Positions 1-9,185 are shown, counted from the stretch's first letter. The stretch: 31,547 nt of DNA from DATJBF01 sp035516795 (GCA_035516795.1 DATIZX010000085.1:1-31547); one strand, 5' to 3'. Notes: generated by a model from the letters alone, not told the origin. Numbers and translations are program-made.

Positions 1-247
1 TTTGCTTAGTTTGGTGCGTATGGGCGTAGATTTGGAGATATTTCCGGCGACAGCGCGGGCGGCGGTGGATGAGTTATTCATTCTTTCGCAACCTGCTCAT
101 GTGCAAAAGGCTGCCGCGAGAAAGTTGACCGCCGAAGAGCGCGACACATGGCGGGCGGATTTGATCCGTGCACAAGTGGCGAATATCGCCAAACCCAATT
201 TGGGGGATCGGCCACAATTGGACAGTGGTTCCGCCGAGTCAGAATGA
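1..247 (+). CDS. mcsB: Protein arginine kinase McsB, C-terminal end (partial)
   Basis: Only the last 81 or so residues are present; the gene enters from the left edge, with the reading frame starting at base 2. The fragment has the pattern of the McsB C-terminus: a segment of the type LSLVRMGVDLEIFP, then DELFILSQPAHVQK, then an ERDTWRADLIR helix. McsB is an ATP:guanido phosphotransferase that phosphorylates arginines and marks proteins for ClpC-ClpP degradation. The kinase catalytic core lies outside the window, so activity cannot be judged. The assignment is strongly supported by the gene immediately downstream, clpC, whose start is 10 bp after this stop, as in the Firmicutes mcsB-clpC operon. 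Confidence 0.8.
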   Translation, partial: LLSLVRMGVDLEIFPATARAAVDELFILSQPAHVQKAAARKLTAEERDTWRADLIRAQVANIAKPNLGDRPQLDSGSAESE

Positions 248-257
248 GAGGACGGTG

Positions 258-2723
258 ATGGAAATGAACAACTTCACACCGCGAGCGCAACAGGTGCTCG
301 CCTTAGCCCGGAAAGAGGCGGACCGCTTCAATCACAATTACGTTGGCACAGAACATTTGTTGCTCGGCCTGATCAAACTCGGCCAGGGCGTTGCCGTGAA
401 TGTGCTTCAGAAGATGGGCCTCGACCTCGAAACCGTCCGCATGGAAGTCGAAAAGCAGATCGGCACTGGTCCGGAGACCAAAATGGTCGGCAATATTCCG
501 TATACGCCACGGGTGAAGAAGGTTTTGGCGCTAGCGCAAAAGGAAGCGAAACAACTGAATCACAATTATGTGGGCACCGAACACATCCTCCTCGGTTTGC
601 TTCGTGAAGGTGAAGGGGCTGCTGCGCGCATTCTCAAGTCGCTCGACGTGGATATCGAACGCTGCCGCAACGAGATTCTGAAGGAACTCGATCCCAATTT
701 CACGCCCAGTGAGGGCGGTGTCGAAGAGGGCGAAGCTTCCAGCAGCAGCAAGAAGGATTTGAAGACGCCCGCGTTGCGGATGTTCGGGCGCGATCTGACC
801 GAGTTGGCCCGCAAGAACGAGCTTGATCCGGTCGTGGGCCGGCAGAACGAAATCGAGCGTGTGATCCAGATCCTATGCCGTCGCACGAAGAACAACCCGG
901 TTTTGTTGGGCGAAGCTGGCGTCGGCAAGACCGCGATCGTCGAAGGTCTCGCCCAGGAAATCGCCAAAGGCAATGTGCCGGAAATTCTTCGTGAAAAGCG
1001 TGTCGTGACCCTCGACCTGGCATTGATGGTCGCCGGCACGAAATATCGTGGCCAGTTTGAAGAGCGCATCAAGGCCGTCATGGACGAGATCAAACGCTCG
1101 AAAAACGTCATCTTGTTCGTGGACGAATTGCACACGATTGTCGGTGCGGGTTCCGCCGAAGGCGCCATGGACGCGAGCAACATCATCAAGCCCGCGCTCT
1201 CCCGGGGCGAATTGCAGGTCGTTGGCGCGACGACGATGAACGAATACCGGAAGTACATCGAGAAGGACGCGGCGCTGGAACGCCGGTTCCAAACCATCAT
1301 TGTGGAGCCGCCGAATGTCGACCAGACCGTCGAGATTTTGAAGGGACTTCGACCGAAGTACGAGGAGCATCACCGGGCCAAGTTTTCCGATGAAGCGTTG
1401 CAGGCAGCATCCCGTCTGTCGGACCGGTACATCACGGGCCGGTTTTTGCCCGACAAAGCGATTGACGTTGTCGATGAAGCCGGTGCTCGCGCCCGCATCC
1501 AGTCGATGACGCGTCCGACGGACATTCAGGATTCGGAGCACGAAATCGAAAAGATCAAGGAAGAAAAGGAAGCCGCGATCAAGGCGCAGGATTTCGAACT
1601 CGCCGCCAGCCTGCGCGACAAGGAAAAGCACGCGCGCGAGAAACTGGAGCAGACACTGGCCGAGTGGCGTCAGGCGCGCGACGAGAAACAAATCGTCATC
1701 ACCGAAGATGACATCATGCAGATCGTCGCCAAGTGGACCGGTATTCCGCTCAATCGAATGGAGCAGAAAGATGCTGAGAAACTGCTCCAAATGGAAGGTG
1801 AACTCCGCAAGACGGTGATCGGGCAGGACGAAGCGGTCACGGCGATTAGCAAGGCGTTGCGGCGCAGTCGAGCCGACCTGAAAGATCCGAATCGTCCCAT
1901 TGGCTCGTTCGTATTCCTCGGCCCGACGGGCGTCGGCAAGACTTTGATGGCCCGGGCCTTGGCGGAGTTCATGTTTGGCGATCAAGAGGCGTTGATTCAG
2001 CTCGATATGAGCGAATACATGGAGAAGTTCAACGTCTCGCGTCTGGTGGGATCACCGCCAGGATATGTCGGTTACGAAGAGGGCGGACAGTTGACGGAGC
2101 GCGTGCGGCGGCGTCCCTACTCGGTGGTTTTGTTCGACGAAATCGAGAAGGCGCATCCGGATGTCATGAACATGTTGCTCCAGATTCTGGAGGATGGACA
2201 CCTGACGGATTCGCTTGGACGCAAAGTGGACTTTCGCAATTGCGTGGTCATCATGACTTCAAATATCGGGGCCGACATGATTCGCAAGGCGGCCGGGCTT
2301 GGTTTTGCGCCATTGAAGGAAGAGCATTCCTACGAGGAGATGAAGAGCAAGCTGCTTGACGAATCCAAGCGGGCGTTCAAACCCGAGTTCATGAACCGGC
2401 TTGATGACATCATCGTCTTTCGCAACCTGACCAAAGCCGACATGGGCGAGATCGTTCATTTGGAAGTCGAGAAGGTCAAGAGTCGCCTCAAGTACAAGGA
2501 CGTCGAGATTGCGCTTGCGCCGGCGGCGACTAATTTCCTCATCGACAAGGGCTACGATCCGCATTTCGGCGCGCGGCCTTTGCGCCGGGCCGTCGAAAAA
2601 TATCTGCAGGACCCACTGGCCGAGGAAATTCTGCGCGGCAACTTCAAGCCCAACGAGACCATCGAAGTCACAGTCGCCGATGACAAGTTGGTCTTCAATC
2701 AACTCGCTGCCAGCGCGAACTAA
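258..2723 (+). CDS. clpC: ATP-dependent Clp protease ATP-binding subunit ClpC
   Basis: AAA+ unfoldase of about 821 residues, the usual ClpC length, which feeds substrates to ClpP. Domains in order: two Clp N-terminal repeats (about residues 5-140, each with a HNYVGTEH motif); the first AAA+ module with Walker A GEAGVGKT at 218-225 and Walker B ending at D289-E290; a middle coiled region with a UVR-like stretch (about 443-465); the second AAA+ module with Walker A GPTGVGKT at 555-562; and a C-terminal D2-small domain. The UVR stretch and double N-repeat point to ClpC rather than ClpA or ClpB. The ATG at 258 was chosen because AGAGGA (247-252) lies 5 bases upstream; an in-frame ATG at 264 is the alternative. 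It directly follows mcsB, whose phosphoarginine marks are known to be recognised by the ClpC N-domain. Confidence 0.97.
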   Translation: MEMNNFTPRAQQVLALARKEADRFNHNYVGTEHLLLGLIKLGQGVAVNVLQKMGLDLETVRMEVEKQIGTGPETKMVGNIPYTPRVKKVLALAQKEAKQLNHNYVGTEHILLGLLREGEGAAARILKSLDVDIERCRNEILKELDPNFTPSEGGVEEGEASSSSKKDLKTPALRMFGRDLTELARKNELDPVVGRQNEIERVIQILCRRTKNNPVLLGEAGVGKTAIVEGLAQEIAKGNVPEILREKRVVTLDLALMVAGTKYRGQFEERIKAVMDEIKRSKNVILFVDELHTIVGAGSAEGAMDASNIIKPALSRGELQVVGATTMNEYRKYIEKDAALERRFQTIIVEPPNVDQTVEILKGLRPKYEEHHRAKFSDEALQAASRLSDRYITGRFLPDKAIDVVDEAGARARIQSMTRPTDIQDSEHEIEKIKEEKEAAIKAQDFELAASLRDKEKHAREKLEQTLAEWRQARDEKQIVITEDDIMQIVAKWTGIPLNRMEQKDAEKLLQMEGELRKTVIGQDEAVTAISKALRRSRADLKDPNRPIGSFVFLGPTGVGKTLMARALAEFMFGDQEALIQLDMSEYMEKFNVSRLVGSPPGYVGYEEGGQLTERVRRRPYSVVLFDEIEKAHPDVMNMLLQILEDGHLTDSLGRKVDFRNCVVIMTSNIGADMIRKAAGLGFAPLKEEHSYEEMKSKLLDESKRAFKPEFMNRLDDIIVFRNLTKADMGEIVHLEVEKVKSRLKYKDVEIALAPAATNFLIDKGYDPHFGARPLRRAVEKYLQDPLAEEILRGNFKPNETIEVTVADDKLVFNQLAASAN

Positions 2724-2743
2724 AAGCGTCACCGTTTCACCCC

Positions 2744-2775
2744 AAGGGGCGACCAAGGAGGCCGCCCCTTTTGTT
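2744..2775 (+). terminator. Rho-independent terminator after clpC
   Basis: An 8-bp perfect stem, AAGGGGCG (2744-2751) and CGCCCCTT (2763-2770), closes an 11-base loop and runs straight into a T-rich tract (TTTTGTTT). It lies 20 bp after the clpC stop and before mlaE, so it probably separates mcsB-clpC from the mla cassette. Confidence 0.7.
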
Positions 2776-2853
2776 TCTCTTGGGGCAAACGCCAACGGTC
2801 CGTATGTGTGAGGGCTTGCAAGGGCAAGCATCCTTCCTTATGCTGCGCACAAG

Positions 2854-3639
2854 ATGACGGCAGCGCTTTCGAAACTGCGGGATTACGTTCTGGGGCAGCT
2901 TCATCAACTCGGATCGATGCTGCTGCTCTTTCTCGACATTACCAAAACAGCTTTCACAAAGCGCCCGCGGTGGCAGGAGACCATCGAACAGGCGTACAAG
3001 ATTGGCTGGCAATCTCAGGCGGTGGTCGTCGTTACCGGTGCTTTCACAGGCATGGTCTTCGCCGTGCAGACGTATCTCCAGTTTCACAAGGTCAAGATGG
3101 ACACAGCGGTCGGGCCGGTCGTGAGCGTGGCGATGACCCGGGAACTGGCGCCGGTGCTGACGGCGTTGATGGTGGCCGGACGCGTCGGGGCTGCGATTGC
3201 GGCGGAATTGGGCACGATGAAGGTTACCGAGCAACTCGACGCCCTGCGGTCCATGGGAACGGCGCCGGTCGATTATTTGGCTGTGCCACGTTTCGTTGCG
3301 CTGGTACTCGCTTTGCCTCTGCTGACGGCCGAAGCGATGTTTTTCGGCATCTTCAGTGGCTATCTGGTTGGGGTCCACATGTGCGGAATCGACAAAGCCT
3401 ATTTCTTGAGCAACATGTACAAATTCACAGCCGCTTCAGATGTCATCAGCGGTTTGGTCAAATCCGTCTTCTTCGCCATGTTTATTGCGCTCATCGCCAG
3501 CTACAAGGGGTTCAATGCGAATGAAGGTGCCGAAGGGGTCGGACGCGCCACAACGGAGGCTGTGGTTGTATCGTCTTTGACCATCCTGATTGCGAATTTC
3601 TTCATTGCCGTTGTCTTCAGCAAAATCATCCCTGTATGA
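2854..3639 (+). CDS. mlaE: MlaE-family lipid ABC transporter permease
   Basis: A 261-residue inner-membrane permease of the MlaE family. The core signature is clear: EQLDALRSMGTAPVDYLAVP followed by a hydrophobic helix (about residues 128-160), plus AVQTYLQF and the long hydrophobic segments near 50-70, 95-115, 150-175 and 205-255. In the family, MlaE forms the transmembrane part of a phospholipid transporter between inner and outer membranes, with the MlaF ATPase and the MlaD MCE protein, both encoded next. The gene overlaps mlaF by the ATGA at 3636-3639, which implies translational coupling. The start at 2854 has only a weak ribosome site. The exact substrate and direction of transport cannot be told from sequence. 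Confidence 0.93.
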   Translation: MTAALSKLRDYVLGQLHQLGSMLLLFLDITKTAFTKRPRWQETIEQAYKIGWQSQAVVVVTGAFTGMVFAVQTYLQFHKVKMDTAVGPVVSVAMTRELAPVLTALMVAGRVGAAIAAELGTMKVTEQLDALRSMGTAPVDYLAVPRFVALVLALPLLTAEAMFFGIFSGYLVGVHMCGIDKAYFLSNMYKFTAASDVISGLVKSVFFAMFIALIASYKGFNANEGAEGVGRATTEAVVVSSLTILIANFFIAVVFSKIIPV

Positions 3640-4403
3640 TTCAAATCCAAGATCTCCGGAAATCTTTCAACGGCACACAGGTTCTGTGCGGCGTCGATTT
3701 TGAAATCCAGGACAGTGAAACCGTTGTGATTATTGGCCGCAGTGGCGGCGGCAAGAGCGTTTTGCTGAAGCATCTCTGCGGCTTGCTGCAGCCGGATGCC
3801 GGCCGTGTGATTGTGGACGGCGTCGATATTGAACCACTTTCCGAAGGAGCGATGACGCCGATTCGGAAGAGATTTGGCGTGCTGTTTCAAGGCGCGGCTC
3901 TGTTTGATTCGATGACCGTGTTTGAAAACGTGGCGTTTCCGCTCCGCGAGGAACGCAAGTTCAGCGAAGAGGAAATTGCCAGTCGTGTCGAGCAGGCCTT
4001 GAACATTGTGGATCTGGCGAAGGCAAAAGACAAGAAGCCGGCCGAACTCAGCGGGGGAATGAAGAAGCGGGCGGCTCTGGCGCGGGCCGTCGTGGCGCAA
4101 CCCAAATACGTGCTTTACGACGAGCCGACCACCGGCCTCGATCCGGTATTGGCTGACAACATCAACCATTTGGTTTTGCGGATGCGCGACCACTTTCACG
4201 TTACCAGCATTGCGGTCACGCACGACATGGTCAGTGCGTACAAAATTGCCGACCGCATCGCAATGTTGCATGAAGGCAGGATTCATGCGGTTGGCACGCC
4301 TGCCGAGATTCAGGCGACGACCGATCCAGTCGTGCGACAATTCATTACGGGAACGGGGGAAATTCAACAGGAGGTGCGACGTGGCGCAGAGACGATCCGT
4401 TGA
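3636..4403 (+). CDS. mlaF: MlaF-family ABC transporter ATP-binding protein
   Basis: A 255-residue ABC ATPase with Walker A GRSGGGKS at residues 34-41, signature LSGGMKKR at 138-145, and Walker B YVLYDEPTTGLDP with catalytic D162-E163. The GMKKR form of the signature and the position between mlaE and mlaD identify it as the Mla/MCE ATPase rather than a generic importer. It energises the MlaE permease at the inner membrane. The start overlaps the mlaE stop (ATGA) and the end overlaps the start of mlaD by 23 bases, so the three genes form one tightly coupled unit. Confidence 0.95.
   Translation: MIQIQDLRKSFNGTQVLCGVDFEIQDSETVVIIGRSGGGKSVLLKHLCGLLQPDAGRVIVDGVDIEPLSEGAMTPIRKRFGVLFQGAALFDSMTVFENVAFPLREERKFSEEEIASRVEQALNIVDLAKAKDKKPAELSGGMKKRAALARAVVAQPKYVLYDEPTTGLDPVLADNINHLVLRMRDHFHVTSIAVTHDMVSAYKIADRIAMLHEGRIHAVGTPAEIQATTDPVVRQFITGTGEIQQEVRRGAETIR
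4369..4376 (+). promoter_or_regulatory. Strong ribosome binding site deciding the mlaD GTG start
   Basis: AGGAGGTG, complementary to the 16S rRNA tail, is 4 bases upstream of GTG 4381 and lies inside the end of mlaF. It is the best ribosome site in the mla cassette and fixes the mlaD start. Confidence 0.75.
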
Positions 4404-5430
4404 AATCAAAGTCGGCATTTTTGTCGCGGTCTGTTTGGTGTTGATGGCGTGGCTCATCTGGAAGTTTGGCAAATACGAGCCGCTGAGCCATAACACCTAC
4501 GAAATCACCGTCGTCTTTTCCAACGTCGGCGGGATCGTGAAGGATGCCGCCGTGCTCTACGGCGGTATCAAGGTCGGCAGCGTGCGCGAAATAACCCTGG
4601 ATCAGCAGGGTCTGCTCAAAGTCCACGTCAAACTGGCGATCTTCAACGGGGTCAAAATCCGATCCGACGCCAAGTTCGTCATCAATCAGTCGGGTCTGTT
4701 GGGCGACCGCTACGTCGATGTGATTCCGCAAAGTGGGACCGCGCCCTTCCTGGAACCCGGCGCCCTGGTGCAAGGGTCTTCGAGCGTGGATCTCACCGAG
4801 GCAATCCGTGGTGTCGTGGGCGTGTTGCATCAGGCGGCCGGCACCATCGAGCGCGTGGACAAGGCCATTCAGCGCATCGACGAGACGGTTTTGAGTCGCG
4901 AGAGCCTGGAGCATCTTGAAGCGGCTCTGGCCAATATTGACGCCACCAGCAGCAACGCGGTCGGGCTGACATCGAGTTTGCGGTCCGTCGTTGAAGACAG
5001 CCGAGGCAAGGTGGACAATGCTTTGACCAAATTCTCCGCTGCGGCTGATAATTTTGACCGGACGACCAAGGACGCTGATACAGTTGTCAAGAACGTCAAT
5101 CACCTGGTGACTGACAATCAAGAGGATATCCGTACTGCAGTAAAGAATCTGGCCGAGAGCACGGCGCGGCTTCAAGACATTCTGGCTCGACTGGAAAAGG
5201 GCGAGGGAACCGCCGGCAAACTTCTGGTCGATCCGACGTTACATGACGAAATTGTTCACCTCGTACAAAACTGGCGAAAATACGGGCTCCTGTACAAGGA
5301 GGGAAACCGTCCGCCATCCACAGAATCTCAGGAACGGCGGCACGGCTCTCGATGGCAGCCGGCCCGGCCTGCTCAAGGACAAAGCGGAACCATTCTTTTC
5401 GGGACCGACGAAACGAAATCCGCTAAGTAA
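4381..5430 (+). CDS. mlaD: MlaD-like MCE-domain substrate-binding protein
   Basis: An MCE (mammalian cell entry) protein of about 349 residues. One N-terminal membrane anchor (about residues 10-28) is followed by a single MCE domain (about 37-115, including VVFSNVGGIVKDAAVLYGG and the GLLGDRYVDV loop). A long helical tail follows, rich in D, T, N and A (about 140-280), and then a low-complexity charged C-terminus. E. coli MlaD is about 180 residues; this longer form with an extended coiled tail resembles the MCE proteins of many non-proteobacteria. The GTG start at 4381 is chosen over upstream in-frame ATGs, which lie inside mlaF, because a strong AGGAGGTG (4369-4376) precedes it. In the family, MlaD hexamers hold lipid in the periplasm. 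Confidence 0.88.
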   Translation: MAQRRSVEIKVGIFVAVCLVLMAWLIWKFGKYEPLSHNTYEITVVFSNVGGIVKDAAVLYGGIKVGSVREITLDQQGLLKVHVKLAIFNGVKIRSDAKFVINQSGLLGDRYVDVIPQSGTAPFLEPGALVQGSSSVDLTEAIRGVVGVLHQAAGTIERVDKAIQRIDETVLSRESLEHLEAALANIDATSSNAVGLTSSLRSVVEDSRGKVDNALTKFSAAADNFDRTTKDADTVVKNVNHLVTDNQEDIRTAVKNLAESTARLQDILARLEKGEGTAGKLLVDPTLHDEIVHLVQNWRKYGLLYKEGNRPPSTESQERRHGSRWQPARPAQGQSGTILFGTDETKSAK

Positions 5431-5509
5431 CCTCGTTCAAGCCACTTAGACGACCTTCCTGGCCTCGAACCTGCTCTCCTTTTGCGCTGGGAGGAAAGAT
5501 TCTACAAAT

Positions 5510-6568
5510 ATGACTTTGCTCGTATTGAGACTCGGCTTCTTGATTCTGTGTGTGCTTGGGAGCTGGTCCATTTCGCAACTGCACGATGAGTGGGCGCAAC
5601 ATCCCATCCTTGCCGTGATCATCGGTTTGGTCGGCGGCGGTGCATTCATCGGCGTTGATAAGGCCCTCAAAGGCTTTTCGCTCCGTGGACTGTCGGCCGC
5701 GACGTTCGGACTATTCATCGGATTCATGGTCAGCTACTTCATCGGCAATTCGGTGCTGTTCAAGTTCATCGACGATGAACCGAAGTTGATCGCCCAAATC
5801 GTGATGTATGTGGTTTGTGCCTATCTCGGCATGGTGATCGCGTTGCGCGGCAAGGACGAATTCAATCTCGTCATTCCCTACGTCAAGTTCATGAAGGAGA
5901 ACAAACCCGACCGACTTGTTTTGCTGGACACAAATATCATCATTGACGGGCGGATCCAGGAAGTGTGCGCCACCGGTTTCCTCGATGCCGTTTTGGTTGT
6001 GCCCCGCTTCGTCCTCGAGGAGCTGCAGTACATTGCCGATGCCGGGGACGAAGTGAAACGGGTGCGTGGTCGCCGCGGTCTCGAGGTCCTGAAGACCTTG
6101 CAGCAGAATCCGCGCGTCGAGATCAAAATCCACGACAATGCCTTGCCGAACATCAAGGAAGTGGATGCCAAGCTTGTTCAACTGGCTCAAATGCTTCCGG
6201 CTGAGATTCTGACGAACGATTACAATCTGAATCGCATCGCGGAGCTCCAGCACGTGAGGGTACTCAACTTCAATGAGCTGGCCAAATCCTTGCGGCCGGT
6301 CGTGCTTCCCGGCGAGAAACTCACGGTCCGCCTGGTCAAGGAAGGACGCGAGCCGCAACAGGCCGTGGCATACTTGGATGACGGCACGATGATTGTCGTC
6401 AGCCGTGGCCGTCGCTACGTTGGCCAGGAAGTGGAAGTCACGGTCAGCAGCGTGCTCCAAACCGCTGCGGGGCGCATGGCCTTCGCTGAGATCCCGAATG
6501 GGAATGGGGAGTCCCAGCTCCAAACGACCGCCGATGAGCGTGGCAGAGCCGCAATGGTTTCAGGGTAA
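5510..6568 (+). CDS. Membrane-anchored PIN-TRAM domain protein (YacL family)
   Basis: A 352-residue protein with four predicted transmembrane helices (about residues 3-20, 28-48, 60-82, 88-108), then a PIN nuclease fold and a C-terminal TRAM domain (about 262-330). PIN acidic residues are visible: D140 in LLDTNIIIDG, E167-E168 in FVLEELQ, and D237 in ILTNDYNL. PIN domains are Mg-dependent ribonucleases and TRAM binds RNA; the exact substrate of the YacL family is not known to me. GGGAGG (5489-5494) precedes the ATG at a rather long spacing of 15 bases. Its place just before ispD-ispF matches yacL in Bacillus, which supports the family call. It is a housekeeping protein rather than a VapC toxin: no antitoxin partner is nearby. 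Confidence 0.9.
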   Translation: MTLLVLRLGFLILCVLGSWSISQLHDEWAQHPILAVIIGLVGGGAFIGVDKALKGFSLRGLSAATFGLFIGFMVSYFIGNSVLFKFIDDEPKLIAQIVMYVVCAYLGMVIALRGKDEFNLVIPYVKFMKENKPDRLVLLDTNIIIDGRIQEVCATGFLDAVLVVPRFVLEELQYIADAGDEVKRVRGRRGLEVLKTLQQNPRVEIKIHDNALPNIKEVDAKLVQLAQMLPAEILTNDYNLNRIAELQHVRVLNFNELAKSLRPVVLPGEKLTVRLVKEGREPQQAVAYLDDGTMIVVSRGRRYVGQEVEVTVSSVLQTAAGRMAFAEIPNGNGESQLQTTADERGRAAMVSG

Positions 6569-6607
6569 ACCTTGCTCCGGTCAATTGAGTTCTGCTAGTC
6601 TGCCGGC

Positions 6608-7291
6608 ATGGTTACAGCTATCGTGCTGGCCGGCGGTCGCTCCACGCGCATGGGCGGCGGCCCCAACAAGCAGTTCATCGAACTTCTCGGCAAACCGCTC
6701 GTGTATTACTCGCTGGCGGCGTTCGAGCAATGCTCGATGATCGATGCCATCGTGCTCGTGCGCCGACCGGATTGCGCACGACAAGCGGACTGCATCGTGC
6801 ACGATTTCGATTTCAAGAAGGTCACCGCCTTCGCGGATGGTGGCGTCGAACGTCAAAACTCTGTTTGGATTGGTTTGGAGAAATGCGATCTGGCCACCGA
6901 GATCGTGGCTGTCCACGACGGCGCCCGCCCGTTGGTCACACCGGCGCTGATTGAATCGACTGTCGCCACCGCGCGTTCGTTCGGTGCCGGTATCGCCGCG
7001 ACGAAGGTCGTGGATACGATCAAGGAAGCTAACGAAGACAAGACGGTGATCCAGACGGTTGACCGCACGAAGCTCTGGGCCGTCCAAACGCCCCAGACGG
7101 TTCGCTTTCAACTTCTCCGAGCGGCGTACGCGAAAGTGTTTGAGAAGAAACTCGTTGTCACCGATGAAGCCGCCGCGGTTCAATTGCTGGGGTACCGGGT
7201 CGATCTGGTTGAGACGCCGTTCTTGAATTTGAAGATCACCACCCCTGCAGACTTGACGATGGCTGAGGCGTTGCTCCGGCAGCGAATGTGA
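6608..7291 (+). CDS. ispD: 2-C-methyl-D-erythritol 4-phosphate cytidylyltransferase IspD
   Basis: A 227-residue enzyme of the MEP isoprenoid pathway; it joins CTP and MEP to make CDP-ME. The N-terminal nucleotide-binding loop VLAGGRSTRMGGGPNKQF (about residues 6-23) and the signature VAVHDGARPLV (about residues 100-110) are intact, as is the TPQTVRF segment near 160. Length is typical. It is followed 19 bp later by ispF, the usual pairing. No clear Shine-Dalgarno sequence is seen before the ATG at 6608. Confidence 0.96.
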   Translation: MVTAIVLAGGRSTRMGGGPNKQFIELLGKPLVYYSLAAFEQCSMIDAIVLVRRPDCARQADCIVHDFDFKKVTAFADGGVERQNSVWIGLEKCDLATEIVAVHDGARPLVTPALIESTVATARSFGAGIAATKVVDTIKEANEDKTVIQTVDRTKLWAVQTPQTVRFQLLRAAYAKVFEKKLVVTDEAAAVQLLGYRVDLVETPFLNLKITTPADLTMAEALLRQRM

Positions 7292-7310
7292 TGGTATTCT
7301 TCCACGCCTT

Positions 7311-7784
7311 ATGAATCGCGTTGGCATTGGAATCGACGTTCATCGTTTCGCCGCAGGCCGCAAGTGCATCATTGGCGGCGTGGAAATTCCCCATACGCAT
7401 GGACTCGAAGGCCACAGCGATGCGGACGTGCTGGCGCATGCGATTGCCGACGCCTTGCTCGGCGCGGCGGCACTCGGCGATATCGGCAAGTTTTATCCGC
7501 CGACCGATGCAAAGTGGAAGAACATGGACAGCATGGTGATCGTGCGCGAATGCGCTGAGCGCGTGAAAAAAGCCGGCGGTCGCATCAACAACATTGACGC
7601 TGCGGTAATCGCAGAGTCACCGAAACTCTCGCCCCATATCCTGAAGATGCAGGAAGTTCTCGCGAAACATTTGGGCGTCGCGCCTTCACAAGTCGGCATC
7701 AAAGCCACGACGAGCGAGTTGATGGGGTTCACTGGCCGCAAAGAAGGCATCGTCGCCATCGCCATTGCCAGCGTGGAGATGTAA
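7311..7784 (+). CDS. ispF: 2-C-methyl-D-erythritol 2,4-cyclodiphosphate synthase IspF
   Basis: A 157-residue enzyme, the normal length, which cyclises CDP-ME 2-phosphate to MEcPP with release of CMP. The zinc ligands D9, H11 and H43 are present, as are the substrate loop GHSDAD (34-39) and the C-terminal TTSELMGFTGRKEG segment. It follows ispD, giving two successive-class steps of the MEP pathway in one unit; ispE is not in the window. Confidence 0.97.
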   Translation: MNRVGIGIDVHRFAAGRKCIIGGVEIPHTHGLEGHSDADVLAHAIADALLGAAALGDIGKFYPPTDAKWKNMDSMVIVRECAERVKKAGGRINNIDAAVIAESPKLSPHILKMQEVLAKHLGVAPSQVGIKATTSELMGFTGRKEGIVAIAIASVEM

Positions 7785-7790
7785 TTGGCC

Positions 7791-9185
7791 ATGGCCTTGC
7801 AGCTCTTCAACACCTTGACGCGCCGCACAGAGGAGTTCGTTCCACTAAATCCACCGCACGTCGGCATGTATACCTGCGGACCGACCGTTTGGAACTACGC
7901 CCACATCGGAAACCTCCGCGCATTTCTGTCCCAAGATCTCTTGCGTCGTTACCTCGAATACAAAGGCTACGACGTGAAACACGTGATGAATATCACGGAC
8001 GTCGAGGACAAGATCATTCGTAGCGTCCGCGAATCCGGCAAATCGCTGCGCGAGATGACGGATTTCTATACGCAGGAATTTTTCCGTGACCTCGACGCGT
8101 TGAATATCAAACGCGCCCACGTCACACCGCGGGCCACCGATACCATCCCTGACATGATCAAACTGATCGAAACTTTGATCGCGAAGAAGCACGCGTATGT
8201 GGCCGAAGACGGCTCCGTGTACTTCTCGATCAAATCGTTCAAGGACTACGGGAAACTCGCACATCTGGATTTTGATAACCTGCAGTTCGGCGTTCGTGTC
8301 CAGCACGACGAATACGACAAGGAGCACGTCGCCGATTTCGCATTGTGGAAAGCGTGGGACGAAGACGATGGCGATGTGAAATGGGATTCGCCGTGGGGGC
8401 CGGGGCGCCCCGGCTGGCACATCGAATGTAGTGTCATGAGCATGAAACACCTCGGCGAGACGTTCGACATCCATTGCGGCGGTGAAGACCTGATCTTTCC
8501 GCATCACGAGGATGAGATCGCTCAAAGCGAGGCGGCGACCGGTAAACCCTTCGCACGTTTCTGGTTCCACAACGCTCATTTGTTGGTCGAAGGCAAGAAA
8601 ATGAGCAAGTCGCTCGGCAACTTCTACACCTTGCGCGACCTGCTGCAAAAGGGTTGGAGCGGCCGCGAAATCCGCTACGCGTTGATCAGTGCACATTACC
8701 GCGAACAACTGAATTTCACGTTCGACGGTCTGCAGGCTGCCCGCTCAGCTTTGCAGCGGATAGACGGTTTTTTGCTGAAGTTGCAGGAGATAGCGCAATC
8801 CGCTTCGCCAAATGATTTCGACAAACCTCTTAAAGCCGGCCTCCAGTTTCTAAACGCCATGGATGACGACTTGAACATTAGTGGAGCGCTTGGGGTTCTC
8901 TTCGATTTCATCCGGTTCGTCCACAAAGAGATCACCGCAGGTTGTCTTCGCCCATCGGAAGCGGGCGCTATCCTTGAAGAGTGGGAAGAGATCGACAAAA
9001 TGCTTGGCTTGGGCATGCCGGCCAAGTCGACTATCCCTGCTGAAGTGCAGGCACTCGTGGAAGAACGCCAAGCTGCGCGCAAAGCGAAGAATTTCAAACG
9101 CTCTGACGAAATCCGCGATCAGCTTGCCAAACTGGGCTGGACAATCGAAGACACACCGCAGGGTTCGCGCGCCAAGCGAACCTGA
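7791..9185 (+). CDS. cysS: Cysteinyl-tRNA synthetase
   Basis: A class I aminoacyl-tRNA synthetase of 464 residues. The HIGH-type motif appears as HIGN at 38-41, as in many bacterial CysRS, and KMSKS is at 270-274. C29 and the CSVMSMKHLGETFDIHCGGEDLIFPHHEDE region supply the zinc-site cysteine and histidine ligands typical of CysRS. The anticodon-binding helical domain occupies the C-terminal 130 residues. The ATG at 7791 is preferred over the TTG at 7785. It starts 6 bp after ispF, and the ispD-ispF-cysS order resembles that in Firmicutes. Confidence 0.97.
   Translation: MALQLFNTLTRRTEEFVPLNPPHVGMYTCGPTVWNYAHIGNLRAFLSQDLLRRYLEYKGYDVKHVMNITDVEDKIIRSVRESGKSLREMTDFYTQEFFRDLDALNIKRAHVTPRATDTIPDMIKLIETLIAKKHAYVAEDGSVYFSIKSFKDYGKLAHLDFDNLQFGVRVQHDEYDKEHVADFALWKAWDEDDGDVKWDSPWGPGRPGWHIECSVMSMKHLGETFDIHCGGEDLIFPHHEDEIAQSEAATGKPFARFWFHNAHLLVEGKKMSKSLGNFYTLRDLLQKGWSGREIRYALISAHYREQLNFTFDGLQAARSALQRIDGFLLKLQEIAQSASPNDFDKPLKAGLQFLNAMDDDLNISGALGVLFDFIRFVHKEITAGCLRPSEAGAILEEWEEIDKMLGLGMPAKSTIPAEVQALVEERQAARKAKNFKRSDEIRDQLAKLGWTIEDTPQGSRAKRT

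Noticed and set aside
873..1985. 370-codon open frame on the minus strand inside clpC
   Set aside because: It is antisense to a fully conserved ClpC and has no recognisable domain; a product of codon bias on the other strand.
5510..6568. PIN protein as a VapC-type toxin
   Set aside because: It has four membrane helices, a TRAM domain and conserved synteny, and no antitoxin gene is beside it.
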